Shown: positions 54,046 through 63,031 of the stretch, piece after piece
Numbering within the stretch: position 1 is the first letter of the stretch
How the letters are laid out: each line of letters opens with the position of its first letter
Assembly: GCF_016653405.1 (NCBI RefSeq)
Contig: NZ_NHSN01000017.1
Span: 186,001-250,000 of the forward strand
DNA length: 64,000 bases
Direction of reading: 5' to 3'
DNA from: Halorhodospira halophila
Lineage (GTDB): Bacteria > Pseudomonadota > Gammaproteobacteria > Nitrococcales > Halorhodospiraceae
Notes under the pieces: generated by a model
Databases searched by the model: none
The model's input: the letters and a program-made list of their open reading frames with translations, nothing else
What the model was told of the DNA's origin: nothing
Translations under genes and position numbers: made by a program

Positions 54046-55800
54046 ATGAAGCGACACGTGGCCAGTCTCCTGGCGCAGGCCCTGGAGGCCATGCGCGAGG
54101 CCGGCGAGCTGCCGGCGGACCTCGAGCTGCCCGAGGTGCAGGTGGAGCGCGCCCGCGACCGCGCCCACGGTGATTATGCCGCCAACACCGCCATGGTGCT
54201 GGCCAAGGCCGCGCGGCAGAAGCCGCGGGATCTGGCCGAGACCATCCGCAGCCGCCTGCCGGCCTCTCCGTCGATCGCCGGCGTGGAGGTCGCCGGCCCC
54301 GGCTTCCTGAATTTCACGCTCACGGCCGCAGCGCGCCAGGAGAGCGTCCGCGAGGTCCTGCGCCAGGGGGCCGGGTACGGCCGCACCGACGTGGGGGCGG
54401 GGCACCGGGTGCACATCGAGTTCGTCTCGGCCAACCCAACCGGCCCGCTGCACGTCGGCCACGGGCGCGGTGCCGCCTTCGGCGACGCCCTGGCCAGCGT
54501 CCTCGAGGCTGCTGGCTACGACGTCCACCGCGAGTACTACGTTAACGACGCCGGCCGACAGATGGACATCCTGGCCGCCTCGCTGTGGCTGCGCTACCTG
54601 GAGGCCGCCGGCGAGCCCGTACCCTTCCCGGCCAAGGGCTACCAGGGGGCGTACATCGTCGCCCACGCCGGCGAGCTGCTCGAGACCGACGGTCGCGCGC
54701 ACGTTCGCGGCGCCGACGAGCTGACCGCCGGGTTGCCGGCGGAGGCCGACGACCCGGAGGGCTACCTCGACGCCCTGGTCGCCCGGGCCCGCGAGCTGCT
54801 CGGCGAGACGGCGTATCGGCGGGTTCTCGACTTCGCCCTGGAGGCCATCCTCGGGGATATCCGCGCCGATCTGGACGCCTTCGGGGTGCACTACCACCGC
54901 TACTTCTCCGAGCGCGAGCTGGTCGAGCAGGGCCGCATCGAGCACGCGCTGGCGCGGCTCGACGCCGCCGGCTTCACGTACCACGCCGACGGCGCCCTGT
55001 GGTTCCAGGCCTCGGCGTTTGGCGACGACAAGGACCGGGTCCTGCGCCGGGACAACGGCCTGACCACCTACTTCGCCGCCGATGTCGCCTACCACCTGGA
55101 TAAGATCGAGCGCGGTTTCGATACCCTGGTCAACGTCTGGGGGGCCGATCACCACGGCTACGTGCCCCGCGTCCAGGCCGCCCTGAAGGCCCTGGGGGTG
55201 GATGCCGAGCGCCTCGACGTGCGCCTGGTGCAGTTCGCTATCCTCTATCGCGGCGGCGAGAAGCTGCCCATGTCCACCCGCTCGGGGGAGTTCGTCACCC
55301 TGCGCGAGCTGCGTGATGAGGTGGGCAAGGATGCGGCGCGCTTCTTCTACGTTATGCGCCGCTCGGAGCAGCACATGGACTTCGACCTGGATCTGGCCAA
55401 GTCGGAGTCGGCGGACAACCCGGTCTACTACTGCCAGTACGCCCATGCACGCATCTGCAGCGTCTTCCGCCAGCTCGAGGAGCGCGGTCTGGCCTGCCGC
55501 GTCGCGCCCGAGCAGGCCGAGCTGGAGCGGCTTGAAGCCGAACACGAAGCCATCCTCCTCGATCTCCTCGGGCGCTACCCGGAGGTGATCGAGTCGGCGG
55601 CCCTCTCCCGCGAGCCGCACCAAGTGGCGCAGTACCTGCGGGAGCTCGCCGCCGCCTTCCACACCTACTACAACGCGGTGCCGTTCATCATCGACGACGA
55701 AGCGCTGCGCGATGCACGCCTGACCCTGGTGAAGGCCACTCGGCAGATCCTGGCCAATGGACTGGGGCTGCTTGGCGTCGACGCCCCGCAGAGCATGTAG
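54046..55800 (+). CDS. argS: Arginyl-tRNA synthetase
   Basis: 584 residues. The N-terminal Arg-tRNA-synthetase domain is followed by the class I signature [16 protein letters not shown] (HIGH = HVGH) near residue 127 and the KMSKS-like KLPMSTR near residue 406. A DALR anticodon-binding domain forms the C-terminus (about 460-584). It charges tRNA-Arg. A SPOR gene follows 9 bp later, as in Pseudomonas. Confidence 0.97.
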   Translation: MKRHVASLLAQALEAMREAGELPADLELPEVQVERARDRAHGDYAANTAMVLAKAARQKPRDLAETIRSRLPASPSIAGVEVAGPGFLNFTLTAAARQESVREVLRQGAGYGRTDVGAGHRVHIEFVSANPTGPLHVGHGRGAAFGDALASVLEAAGYDVHREYYVNDAGRQMDILAASLWLRYLEAAGEPVPFPAKGYQGAYIVAHAGELLETDGRAHVRGADELTAGLPAEADDPEGYLDALVARARELLGETAYRRVLDFALEAILGDIRADLDAFGVHYHRYFSERELVEQGRIEHALARLDAAGFTYHADGALWFQASAFGDDKDRVLRRDNGLTTYFAADVAYHLDKIERGFDTLVNVWGADHHGYVPRVQAALKALGVDAERLDVRLVQFAILYRGGEKLPMSTRSGEFVTLRELRDEVGKDAARFFYVMRRSEQHMDFDLDLAKSESADNPVYYCQYAHARICSVFRQLEERGLACRVAPEQAELERLEAEHEAILLDLLGRYPEVIESAALSREPHQVAQYLRELAAAFHTYYNAVPFIIDDEALRDARLTLVKATRQILANGLGLLGVDAPQSM

Positions 55801-55809
55801 CGACGGATT

Positions 55810-56451
55810 ATGACCCAGCGGAGTACGAAGTCCCGGAGCCCCTCGCGCAGCAAGTCACGCGCCTCCGCCCGCAGCCGCGGCGGTGGGGCCCAGGCGCGGC
55901 GGACCGAGCGGCGCGCCGTGCCCGGCTTCGTTTGGCTGCTGCTCGGGGGAGTGCTTGGGGCGGTCGCGCTGCTGTTCGTGCAGTACCAGCAAGGTCGGGA
56001 GGACGCCGCCCCGGTGGACCCGGCTGCCGAGGTCGAGCCCGAGCCGGAGGAGGCGCCCACGGCGGACGAGGACGAGCGCAGCTACGACTTCTACGAGCTC
56101 CTGATGCAGGACGAGGTCACCGTCCCCGAGGAGGACCTGGGCCGGGCCGACGAACGTCGCACCGAAGATGAAGAGGAGGAGGCGATCTCCCGGGCCGCGA
56201 CCTTCGAGGAGGGGCGCAGCTACCTCCTGCAGGCCGGCTCCTTCCGGCGTCACGACGACGCCGAGAGCATGCGTGCCACCCTGGCCCTGGTGGGCCTGCC
56301 GGCGCAGATCCACACCGTTGAGCTGGATGAAGGCGAGGAGTGGCATCGGGTCCGGGTCGGCCCGTTCGACGACAGCGACCGGCTTGAAGAGGCGCGCACG
56401 CGCATGGAGGACAACGACATCCAGCCGCTGATGCTGCGGCAGGATGGTTAG
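55810..56451 (+). CDS. SPOR-domain inner-membrane protein
   Basis: 213 residues. A basic cytosolic N-terminus (about 1-35, Ser/Arg-rich) is followed by one membrane helix (about 38-57), a strongly acidic periplasmic linker (about 62-135) and a C-terminal SPOR domain (about 138-213, SYLLQAGSFRRHDDAESM). SPOR domains bind denuded peptidoglycan at the septum, so the protein is FtsN/DedD-like in layout. The pairing with argS is conserved. A terminator-like hairpin follows. Confidence 0.87.
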   Translation: MTQRSTKSRSPSRSKSRASARSRGGGAQARRTERRAVPGFVWLLLGGVLGAVALLFVQYQQGREDAAPVDPAAEVEPEPEEAPTADEDERSYDFYELLMQDEVTVPEEDLGRADERRTEDEEEEAISRAATFEEGRSYLLQAGSFRRHDDAESMRATLALVGLPAQIHTVELDEGEEWHRVRVGPFDDSDRLEEARTRMEDNDIQPLMLRQDG

Positions 56452-56452
56452 T

Positions 56453-56483
56453 TTTCAGGGTTCAGAGTCCAGATTTCAGGGTT
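56453..56483 (+). repeat. Short direct repeat TTTCAGGGTT
   Basis: Two exact copies of TTTCAGGGTT (56453-56462 and 56474-56483) start 21 bp apart, right after the SPOR stop. Copy number is only two, so chance is possible. Confidence 0.4.
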
Positions 56484-56497
56484 GAGCGGTCTGATGC

Positions 56498-56536
56498 CGG
56501 GGCTCTCGGCGGTGGGTCGGGTGCCCCGTTCTTTTT
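56498..56536 (+). terminator. Terminator-like hairpin after the SPOR gene
   Basis: CGGGGC (56498-56503) pairs with GCCCCG (56523-56528) across a 19-nt loop and is followed by TTCTTTTT. It ends 16 bp before the next start, so it may attenuate transcription of that gene. Confidence 0.5.
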
Positions 56537-56552
56537 CCGGAGGAGGGATTTC

Positions 56553-56900
56553 ATGATTGTGTTGCGCAGCATCCTGTTGCTCGCCACCGTTGCGTGCCTG
56601 GGCTTTCTCGGCTACACGCTCTACACCGCCGATGTGCTCGCCGACCCGGCCGCGGTGGTCACGGAGCTGGAGGCCCTGATCCTCAGCCCCTGGGTGCAGG
56701 TGGTGCTGGCCGCCTACTACCTGGGCGTGCTGTGCTTCCTCGCGGCCATCGTGGTCATCGAGAAGCGGGCGGTTCCGCGCATCGCCTGGGCCGTGGTTGG
56801 CCTCCTGCTGACCTATCCGGCGCTGGTCTTCTGGCTGCTGCTGCGCGGCCTGCCGGAGATGGGCGAGCGCAGCAGCCGTCGCCTGCGCACGCTCGGCTGA
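56553..56900 (+). CDS. Unrecognised small membrane protein
   Basis: 115 residues with three predicted membrane helices (about 4-27, 46-68, 76-98) and a basic C-terminus (SSRRLRTLG). A strong GGAGGAGGG ribosome site precedes the ATG, which supports a real gene. I do not recognise the family. The hydrophobic pattern could fit many small inner-membrane proteins, so no function is proposed. It stands alone between a terminator-like hairpin and a convergent dehydrogenase gene. Confidence 0.7.
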   Translation: MIVLRSILLLATVACLGFLGYTLYTADVLADPAAVVTELEALILSPWVQVVLAAYYLGVLCFLAAIVVIEKRAVPRIAWAVVGLLLTYPALVFWLLLRGLPEMGERSSRRLRTLG

Positions 56901-56914
56901 ACGCCGGGGTCGTG

Positions 56915-56943
56915 GCCCCCGGGGGTAAGCCGCCCGGGGGCCG
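56915..56943. terminator. GC-rich hairpin between convergent genes
   Basis: A perfect 10-bp stem, GGCCCCCGGG with CCCGGGGGCC, has a 9-nt loop. It lies between the small membrane protein and the dehydrogenase. No T tract is present, so termination is likely but not certain. Confidence 0.5.
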
Positions 56944-56947
56944 GCGC

Positions 56948-57817
56948 TCAGTCGGTGCCCAGGTCGCCCCTGCGCAGCCGATAGAGCGCCGAGATGTCCT
57001 CGTCCCCGTGCCCCTGCTCGATCAGGCGGTCGTAGTCGGCCAGGGTCCGCTCGATCAGATCCAGCTCGATGCCCTGGGCGGCCAGCACGTCGCGGACGAT
57101 GCCCAGATCCTTGCGGTGCAGGGCCAGCCGGAACCCCGGCGGGAAACGGTCCTCGACCATGTTCGGCCCGCGCTGCAGCAGCTGCCAGTTGCTGGCCGCC
57201 CCGGCGCCGAGCACCTCGATCACCTGCTGCAGATCGAGCCCCTGTCCCTTGCCGTAGGCCAGGGCCGAGGCCACCCCCTGCATGATGCCGGCGACCATGA
57301 TCTGATTCACCGCCTTGGTCGCCTGCCCGGCCCCGACCGGTCCCATGGCGTGGGCGGCGCTGCAGATCGGCTCGAGCACCGGGTGGATGCGCTCGAGCAC
57401 CGCCGTGTCGCCGCCGACCATCATCACCATGGTCCCCTGGCGGGCGCCCTCCGGCCCGCCGGAGACCGGGGCGTCGAGGAACGCCGCACCGCTCGGAGCG
57501 ATGCGCTCGGCGGCGAGTCGTGCCGTATCCGGTGCCACGGTGGAGGTGTCGACCACTACCTTGCCCGGTTCCAGGGCGTCCACCAAAGCGTCCAGGACCT
57601 CCAGCAGGTCGGCGTCGGCGTCGACGCTGATAAAGGTCACGTCCGCCGCGGTGGCCACCGTGGCCGGCTCGTCGGCCAGGGCCACGCCGTGCTCGCCGGC
57701 GAAGGCCTCGGCCTTCTCGCGGGTACGGTTCCACACCGCCGCCAGCTGTCCGCTTCGGGCCAGATTGGCCGCCAAGCCGCTGCCCATCGCGCCCAGACCG
57801 ATGACCCCTGCCTTCAT
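56948..57817 (-). CDS. NAD(P)-dependent beta-hydroxyacid dehydrogenase family protein
   Basis: 289 residues. Rossmann motif GLGAMGSGLAANLA (7-20), substrate loop DAPVSGGPEGA (115-125) and the catalytic lysine K168 in GQATKAVNQ mark the 3-hydroxyisobutyrate / tartronate-semialdehyde reductase family. The exact substrate cannot be told; succinic or glyoxylate semialdehyde reduction are options. An AAGGAGG ribosome site precedes the ATG. It lies 38 bp after speA in the same direction, so a role in amine or semialdehyde metabolism is possible. Confidence 0.85.
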   Translation of the reverse strand: MKAGVIGLGAMGSGLAANLARSGQLAAVWNRTREKAEAFAGEHGVALADEPATVATAADVTFISVDADADLLEVLDALVDALEPGKVVVDTSTVAPDTARLAAERIAPSGAAFLDAPVSGGPEGARQGTMVMMVGGDTAVLERIHPVLEPICSAAHAMGPVGAGQATKAVNQIMVAGIMQGVASALAYGKGQGLDLQQVIEVLGAGAASNWQLLQRGPNMVEDRFPPGFRLALHRKDLGIVRDVLAAQGIELDLIERTLADYDRLIEQGHGDEDISALYRLRRGDLGTD

Positions 57818-57855
57818 GCCGTTGCCTCCTTGTCCGTGCCCCTGCGCCGCGGCGC

Positions 57856-59736
57856 TCAGGGGCCTTCCAGATAGGTACCGCCGAGCAGCCCGGCCTCCAG
57901 ATCGGCCAGGCAGGCGCGGCGGGCCGCGTCATCCAGGTCAGCGGCGGCGATGCGGCGCCGGTAGGCGCCGCTGAGCTCGCGCTCATCAAAGCCCACCGAG
58001 CGCAGCACGCCGCCGATGCTGTCGCCGCGGCTGGCCGTCACGAACCGGTGGCCATGCTCGTCCACCTCCACGTTCACGGAGTCGGTGGCGCCGAAGAGGT
58101 TGTGCCGGTCGCCGAGGATCTCCTGGTAGGCGCCGACCAGGAAGATGCCCAGCCAGAGGGGCTCGCCGGGCTCCGGCTCGGGCAGCGGGAGGGTGCCCTC
58201 TACCCCATCGCCATCCACGTAGAGCGAGACCGTGCCGTCGGAGTCGCAGGTCAGATCCTGGACCACACCGCGCCGGCTGGCCGGCCGATCGAGCCCGGAG
58301 AGCGGCACGATGGGGAAGATCTGATCGATGGCCCAGACGTCGGGGATCGACTGGAATACCGAGAAATTGGCGAACAGCTTGTCGGCGAGCCCCTCGTTGA
58401 GGGCGTCGAGCACCTCCCGCTGATGCGGGCGGCCCGGGTTGAGTCGGCCGCGCAGGCGCATGCCGATGGCCTGGTAGCAGCGCTCGGCGTAGGCCCGCTG
58501 GGGCAGGTCGAGGACGCCGTGGAGGTAGAGCCCCCGTGCCTCCTGCAGGTAGTGGCAGGCGTCGTGGTACGCCTCGGTGGCCGGCCGCTGGGCGTGTTCC
58601 TCCAGGGTGCGGTAGAGCTCGCGCAGCACCTTGGGGGCGTCCGCCGGGGGTGGCTCCGGGGGGCCGGCCTCGCGGCTGTCGGTATCGATCACCGGCGTGA
58701 CCAGCACCGCGTGGTGGGCGGTCATGGCGCGGCCGCTCTCGGTGATCAGGGTCGGGTGGGGCAGCCCGGCCTCGTCGCAGGCCGCTTTGAGGGCGGCCAC
58801 CACGTTGTGGGCGTACTCGGTGATGCTGTAGTTCATCGAGCAGAACGCGCGCGAGCGGGTGCCCTCGTAGTCCACCCCCAGGCCGCCGCCGACATCCACC
58901 TTGTTTACCGGTGCCCCCAGGCGGCGCAACTCGGTGTAGAAGCGCGCCCCCTCGGAGAGGCCGGCGCGGATGTCGTGGACATTGGCAATCTGTGAGCCCA
59001 GGTGGAAGTGGAGCAACTCCAGGTGCTCAAGGAGCGCGGCCTCGTGCAGCTCCTCCACCACGGCCAGGGCGTCGGCGGCGGTCAGGCCGAACTTGGAGCG
59101 CTCGCCGCCGGTGTTCTGCCACTTGCCGGCCCCCATGGAGGCCAAGCGCACGCGCAGACCGAGCCGCGGCGCGACGCCGAGCCGGCGCGCCTCGCGGATG
59201 ATCAGCCGCGCCTCGGAGCGCTTCTCCAGGACCAGGTGGACCTGCAGGCCCAGCTGCAGTCCGCGCAGCGCCAGGCGGACGTACTCCGGATCCTTGTAGC
59301 CGTTGCAGATCACCGTGCCTCCGGCGGGCGCCAGTGCCAGTACCGCCATCAGCTCCGGTTTACTGCCGGCCTCCAGCCCGACGCGCTCGCCGTCGCCGAC
59401 AATCTCCTCGATCACCGAGCGTTGCTGATTGACCTTGACCGGGTAGACGGGCCGGTACGCGCCCCGGTAGCCGGCCTCGGCCATCGCCTCGCCAAAGGCG
59501 GCGCAGAGGGCGTCAACGCGGTCGCGCAGGATCGCCGGGAAGCGGATCAGCACCGGCGGTGATACGCCCTGATCGGGCAGGTCGGCGACGATCCGGCGCA
59601 GATCAACGGCCGGACCACGCCCGCGGTGGGGGCGGACCTGCAGCCGCCCCGCCGCCGAGATGTCGAAGTACCCCTCGCTCCAGCGCGGGACGTTGTAGAC
59701 CTCGCGGCCGGGTCGGTTGCTCCAGTCGTCGCTCAT
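57856..59736 (-). CDS. speA: Biosynthetic arginine decarboxylase
   Basis: 626 residues from the ATG at 59736; a longer in-frame start reaches into speE and is rejected. This is a fold-III PLP enzyme; the PLP lysine is K101 in YPVKVNQQ, and the C-terminal half has the DVGGGLGVDYEGTRS phosphate loop. It converts arginine to agmatine for polyamine synthesis. It is divergent from speE across 121 bp. No agmatinase or agmatine deiminase is in the window. Confidence 0.95.
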   Translation of the reverse strand: MSDDWSNRPGREVYNVPRWSEGYFDISAAGRLQVRPHRGRGPAVDLRRIVADLPDQGVSPPVLIRFPAILRDRVDALCAAFGEAMAEAGYRGAYRPVYPVKVNQQRSVIEEIVGDGERVGLEAGSKPELMAVLALAPAGGTVICNGYKDPEYVRLALRGLQLGLQVHLVLEKRSEARLIIREARRLGVAPRLGLRVRLASMGAGKWQNTGGERSKFGLTAADALAVVEELHEAALLEHLELLHFHLGSQIANVHDIRAGLSEGARFYTELRRLGAPVNKVDVGGGLGVDYEGTRSRAFCSMNYSITEYAHNVVAALKAACDEAGLPHPTLITESGRAMTAHHAVLVTPVIDTDSREAGPPEPPPADAPKVLRELYRTLEEHAQRPATEAYHDACHYLQEARGLYLHGVLDLPQRAYAERCYQAIGMRLRGRLNPGRPHQREVLDALNEGLADKLFANFSVFQSIPDVWAIDQIFPIVPLSGLDRPASRRGVVQDLTCDSDGTVSLYVDGDGVEGTLPLPEPEPGEPLWLGIFLVGAYQEILGDRHNLFGATDSVNVEVDEHGHRFVTASRGDSIGGVLRSVGFDERELSGAYRRRIAAADLDDAARRACLADLEAGLLGGTYLEGP

Positions 59737-59857
59737 CGGCCCGTCTGCGGCTGTGGCGGAGAGACTGCGGCGCAACGCGCCACACTGCCCCGGGATGGTA
59801 ACATTCGCGCATCCGCAGCGAGCGGAGCCGAACAACAACCCCACTGGCGGAGGCGCG

Positions 59858-60694
59858 ATGCGCGAGGGATGGTTTACTGAAGCGGTCGAGGACGAGGGCG
59901 TGGCCTTCTCCCTGGCCATCGATGACAGGGTCCACGAGGAGCAGAGCGAGTATCAGCACATCGAGGTCTACCGGACCCGGCGTTGGGGGCGGCTGCTGGT
60001 CCTCGACGGCTGCGTCATGCTCACCGAGCGCGACGAGTTCCTGTACCACGAGATGATGGCCCACCCGGCGCTCTTCGCCCACCGCGAGCCGCGGCGCGTG
60101 GCCATTGTCGGCGGCGGTGACTGCGGCATCCTGCGCGAGGTGCTGCGCCACCCCGGGGTTGATCACGCCCTGCAGGTGGAGCTCGACGAGCGGGTGACCC
60201 GGGTCGCCGAGACCCACTTCCCGGACCTGTGCGTCGCCAACGACGACGAGCGCGCCGAGTTGCGCTTCACCGACGGCCTGCGCTGGATCCGCGAGGCCGA
60301 GCCCGAGTCGTTGGATGTGGTCATCGTCGACAGCACCGATCCGGTCGGTCCGGCGGCGGGCCTGTTCACGCGGGAGTTCCTCAGCGACGTGCGCAGCGCC
60401 CTGGGGCCCGGGGGGATCGTGGTGCAGCAGAGCGAGTCACCGCTGCTCCACCGCGATTCGGTCATCGGCCCGTTGCACCGCGCCGCCGGCGAGGCCGGCT
60501 TCGACGGCGTGCACACGCTGACCTTCCCGGTGCCCAGTTACCCCTCGGGCTGGTGGTCCGCCACGCTGATGGTCAACGGCGGCGACCCGCGCAACTTCCG
60601 CGAGGCCGACTCGGAGGAGAAGCCCTTCGAGACTCGCTACTACAATGCCGACATCCACCGGGCCGCCCTGGCGGTGCCGGAACTGCTCAAGTAG
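59858..60694 (+). CDS. speE: Spermidine synthase (polyamine aminopropyltransferase)
   Basis: 278 residues from the ATG at 59858, with GGCGGAGGCG upstream. The SAM-type fold has IVGGGDCGILREVLRH (about 82-97) and DVVIVDSTDPVGPA (about 150-163). It transfers aminopropyl from decarboxylated SAM to putrescine. Together with divergent speA it suggests the arginine route to spermidine. It is convergent with fetB, with a 38-bp gap. Confidence 0.95.
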   Translation: MREGWFTEAVEDEGVAFSLAIDDRVHEEQSEYQHIEVYRTRRWGRLLVLDGCVMLTERDEFLYHEMMAHPALFAHREPRRVAIVGGGDCGILREVLRHPGVDHALQVELDERVTRVAETHFPDLCVANDDERAELRFTDGLRWIREAEPESLDVVIVDSTDPVGPAAGLFTREFLSDVRSALGPGGIVVQQSESPLLHRDSVIGPLHRAAGEAGFDGVHTLTFPVPSYPSGWWSATLMVNGGDPRNFREADSEEKPFETRYYNADIHRAALAVPELLK

Positions 60695-60732
60695 GCCCGC
60701 CGCCCCTGCGGCAGGCGCCCGGCGGCGGGCGC

Positions 60733-61530
60733 CTACCGCAGGCGGTCCAGGCGCAGGCGTTCGCGCTCGTCGAACAGCCGCCGGGCGGCGAACCAGACTG
60801 CTGCCAGGGTGCCGAAGCCGGTACCGACGGTGATCAGGAACATGATCAGGATCTGGTACTTCACCGCCTCCATCGGTGGTGCCCCGGCCAGGATCTGACC
60901 GGTCATCATGCCGGGCAGGCTGACGATCCCCGCCGCCGCCATGGCGTTGATCATCGGGATCATCCCCGAGCGCATGGCGTCGCGGCGGATCTGTTCCACT
61001 GCCACGCCCCACGGCTCCCCGAGCGCGAGCCGGGCCTCGATGACGTCGCGCTGCTGCCAGGCGCCGTCGGTCAGTCGGTCCACCGACAGGGCGATGCCGT
61101 TCATGGTGTTGCCCAGCAGCATGCCCAGCAGCGGGATAGCGTACTGCGGCTGATACCAGGGCTGCGGCTGCACCAGGGCGATCAGCGCCAGCACCGCCAC
61201 GCTGAACGAAGACAGGAACATCGCCGCCGTGCCCAGGCCGAAACCCCAGAAACCGGCGAAGCGCCGCTTCTGCCGGGCCATCACCTCATAGCCGGCGACC
61301 AGCAGCATGACCACGCCCATCAGCGCCACCCAGTAGAGCGTGGCGTGGGCGAAGAGCGTCTCCAGGACCAGGCCGACGAGCAGTAGCTGGATCACCGTGC
61401 GTGCTGCGGCGATCAGCAGTGAGCGCTCCACCCCCAGGCGCCCGGCCCACGAGAACCCGGCCAGGGCCACCACCAGGACGCCGGCGATGACCAGATCCAG
61501 CGGTTCGAGGCGGATCAGTTCCTGGGTCAC
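60733..61530 (-). CDS. fetB: FetB-like ABC transporter permease (UPF0014, iron export)
   Basis: 265 residues with about seven membrane helices. The family motifs LLGMLLGNTMNGIALSVDR and SLPGMMTGQILAGAPP are visible. In E. coli FetAB lowers intracellular iron and protects from peroxide. It overlaps fetA by 4 bp. The C-terminus is Arg/Leu-rich (ERERLRLDRLR). Confidence 0.9.
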   Translation of the reverse strand: MTQELIRLEPLDLVIAGVLVVALAGFSWAGRLGVERSLLIAAARTVIQLLLVGLVLETLFAHATLYWVALMGVVMLLVAGYEVMARQKRRFAGFWGFGLGTAAMFLSSFSVAVLALIALVQPQPWYQPQYAIPLLGMLLGNTMNGIALSVDRLTDGAWQQRDVIEARLALGEPWGVAVEQIRRDAMRSGMIPMINAMAAAGIVSLPGMMTGQILAGAPPMEAVKYQILIMFLITVGTGFGTLAAVWFAARRLFDERERLRLDRLR

Positions 61531-62132
61531 GGCGCCCCCTCCTCGGCGATCCCGTCGCGGATGGTAAAGCGGTGGGCGTCCAGGCGGCGGACCTGCTCCG
61601 GGTCGTGGGTGACCCAGACGATGGCCAGCCCGCGCCGGCGCTGCTCATCGATCACCCGCTCCACGGCCTCGGTGGTGGCCGTATCCAGGTTGGCGGTGGG
61701 CTCATCGAGGAGCAGCACCCGTGGCTGCAGGGCCACCGCCCGGGCCAGGCCCAGGCGGCTGCGCTCGCCGGTGGACAGCCGCCGCACCGACCACTGCGCC
61801 ACGTCGGCATCGAAGCCGAGTTCGGCCAGGGTATCGCTCTCCACGGCGGCTAGGTTCTCGCCCACGGTCTCGGCCCACCAGGCGCAGTCGGCGGCCAGGT
61901 AGATGACCCGGCGACGCCACGCGTGGCCGGTGTAGGCGTCCCGCGGGCTGCCGTCCAGGTGCACCGCGCCGTCATTGGGGTCGAGGTCGGCGATGGCGCG
62001 CAGCAGCCGGCTCTTGCCCGAGCCGGAGGGGCCGGCGAGGGCGGCGCAGCCCCCGGCCGGCACCGCCAGCCGTGGCCAGGCCGCCACCGCGCAGCGCAGA
62101 TCGCGGACCGTCAGGCGTGGCTCGGCAGCCAA
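61527..62132 (-). CDS. fetA: FetA-like ABC transporter ATPase
   Basis: 201 residues from a TTG at 62132 with a weak AGGG upstream. Walker A GPSGSGKS (34-41), signature LSTGERSRLG (119-128) and Walker B LLLDEPTANLD (140-150) are complete, so it should be active. It is shorter than E. coli FetA (225). It lies 9 bp after the outer-membrane protein gene and is coupled to fetB. Confidence 0.88.
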   Translation of the reverse strand: MAAEPRLTVRDLRCAVAAWPRLAVPAGGCAALAGPSGSGKSRLLRAIADLDPNDGAVHLDGSPRDAYTGHAWRRRVIYLAADCAWWAETVGENLAAVESDTLAELGFDADVAQWSVRRLSTGERSRLGLARAVALQPRVLLLDEPTANLDTATTEAVERVIDEQRRRGLAIVWVTHDPEQVRRLDAHRFTIRDGIAEEGAP

Positions 62133-62141
62133 GCCGACGCC

Positions 62142-62888
62142 CTAGAGCGGCAGGCTGGCGCCGATGCCAAAGGAGACATCGGGGCTGGCGTCGTAGAGCC
62201 CCAGACCGACGTAGGGGCGCAGGTGGACCTGCTCGACCTGCAGCCCGGCGCCGACAATCAGGTCCATGTGGTTGGAACCGGTGGGGTTCTCGTCGCCGCG
62301 CAGCTCGAAGTTGAGGTTGGTGCCGGTATCCAGGGGGTGGGCGTAGCCAATGCCCCAGCTGGCGTAGGTGCCGCCGACGTCCTCATCCTGGATGGTGTAG
62401 CCGAACTCGCCGTAGACTAGCCCCGGACCGAGGTCACGCTGCATGGGCAGGTTCACGTAGAAGTCCAGGCCGTCGTTGGGATACGGACGCACATCTTCGT
62501 CACCGCCGGCGCGGGCGCCGAGTTCCAGGGCGAAGTGCCGGTTGAGCTGGAGCTTGGCGAAGCCGGTGATCCCCTCCAGGCCGGAATCGTCCGGGGCGCC
62601 GTCGTCGTCGTCGGAGTTGCTGACGAAGCTGAAGTAGGCGCCGTACTCGAAGTCGTCGGTGAGCCCGTAGCGGAAGCCCAGCGGGCCCAGGCGCAGGTTG
62701 TCGTAGTCGCGTTCTCCAGCGTCTTCTCGCCCGAACTCATAGGCCGCGTGGCCGAAGAGCTCGGTGTTGTCGGTGCCGATTACCGGGACGCTGGAGAGGG
62801 TGATCGGCCGGTGGTCGGCGGCGCTGGCGACCGAGGCGCCGGCCACGGCGGCGACGGCGCAGGTCCACGGGATCCACTTGGAATGCAT
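62142..62888 (-). CDS. Predicted outer-membrane beta-barrel protein
   Basis: 248 residues from the ATG at 62888, fixed by GAGGAGAAAACC upstream. A signal peptide (about 1-24, ending ASVASAADH) is followed by alternating amphipathic strands with acidic turns (DNLRLGPLGFRYGLTDDFEYG; SNSDDDDGAPDDSG) and a terminal GIGASLPL strand, typical of a beta-barrel. The layout resembles the putative MetA-pathway outer-membrane transporter family, which I cannot confirm. It lies only 9 bp before fetA, so an operon with the FetAB iron exporter is likely. Confidence 0.75.
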   Translation of the reverse strand: MHSKWIPWTCAVAAVAGASVASAADHRPITLSSVPVIGTDNTELFGHAAYEFGREDAGERDYDNLRLGPLGFRYGLTDDFEYGAYFSFVSNSDDDDGAPDDSGLEGITGFAKLQLNRHFALELGARAGGDEDVRPYPNDGLDFYVNLPMQRDLGPGLVYGEFGYTIQDEDVGGTYASWGIGYAHPLDTGTNLNFELRGDENPTGSNHMDLIVGAGLQVEQVHLRPYVGLGLYDASPDVSFGIGASLPL

Positions 62889-62963
62889 GGTTTTCTCCTC
62901 GGAACGGGGACTTGGATGCTGGCACGCAGCGTACAGGATAGCGGTTCCGTCTACCCCCGTAGC

Positions 62964-62991
62964 AAAGAAAAGCGGGCGCCGAAGCGCCCGC
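62964..62991 (-). terminator. Rho-independent terminator after amtB
   Basis: On the minus strand the stem GCGGGCGC / GCGCCCGC with a TTCG loop is followed by TTTTCTTT. This is the best-formed terminator in the window. A second small hairpin (62996-63011) lies between it and the amtB stop. Confidence 0.85.
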
Positions 62992-63031
62992 AAGGTCTCC
63001 CGTTCGGGAGAGGAGGAGAGGATCGGTTGCC

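Noticed and set aside
52786-55662. Minus-strand open frame of about 950 codons across cydC and argS
   Set aside because: Shadow of two clear genes on the plus strand; no recognisable domain.
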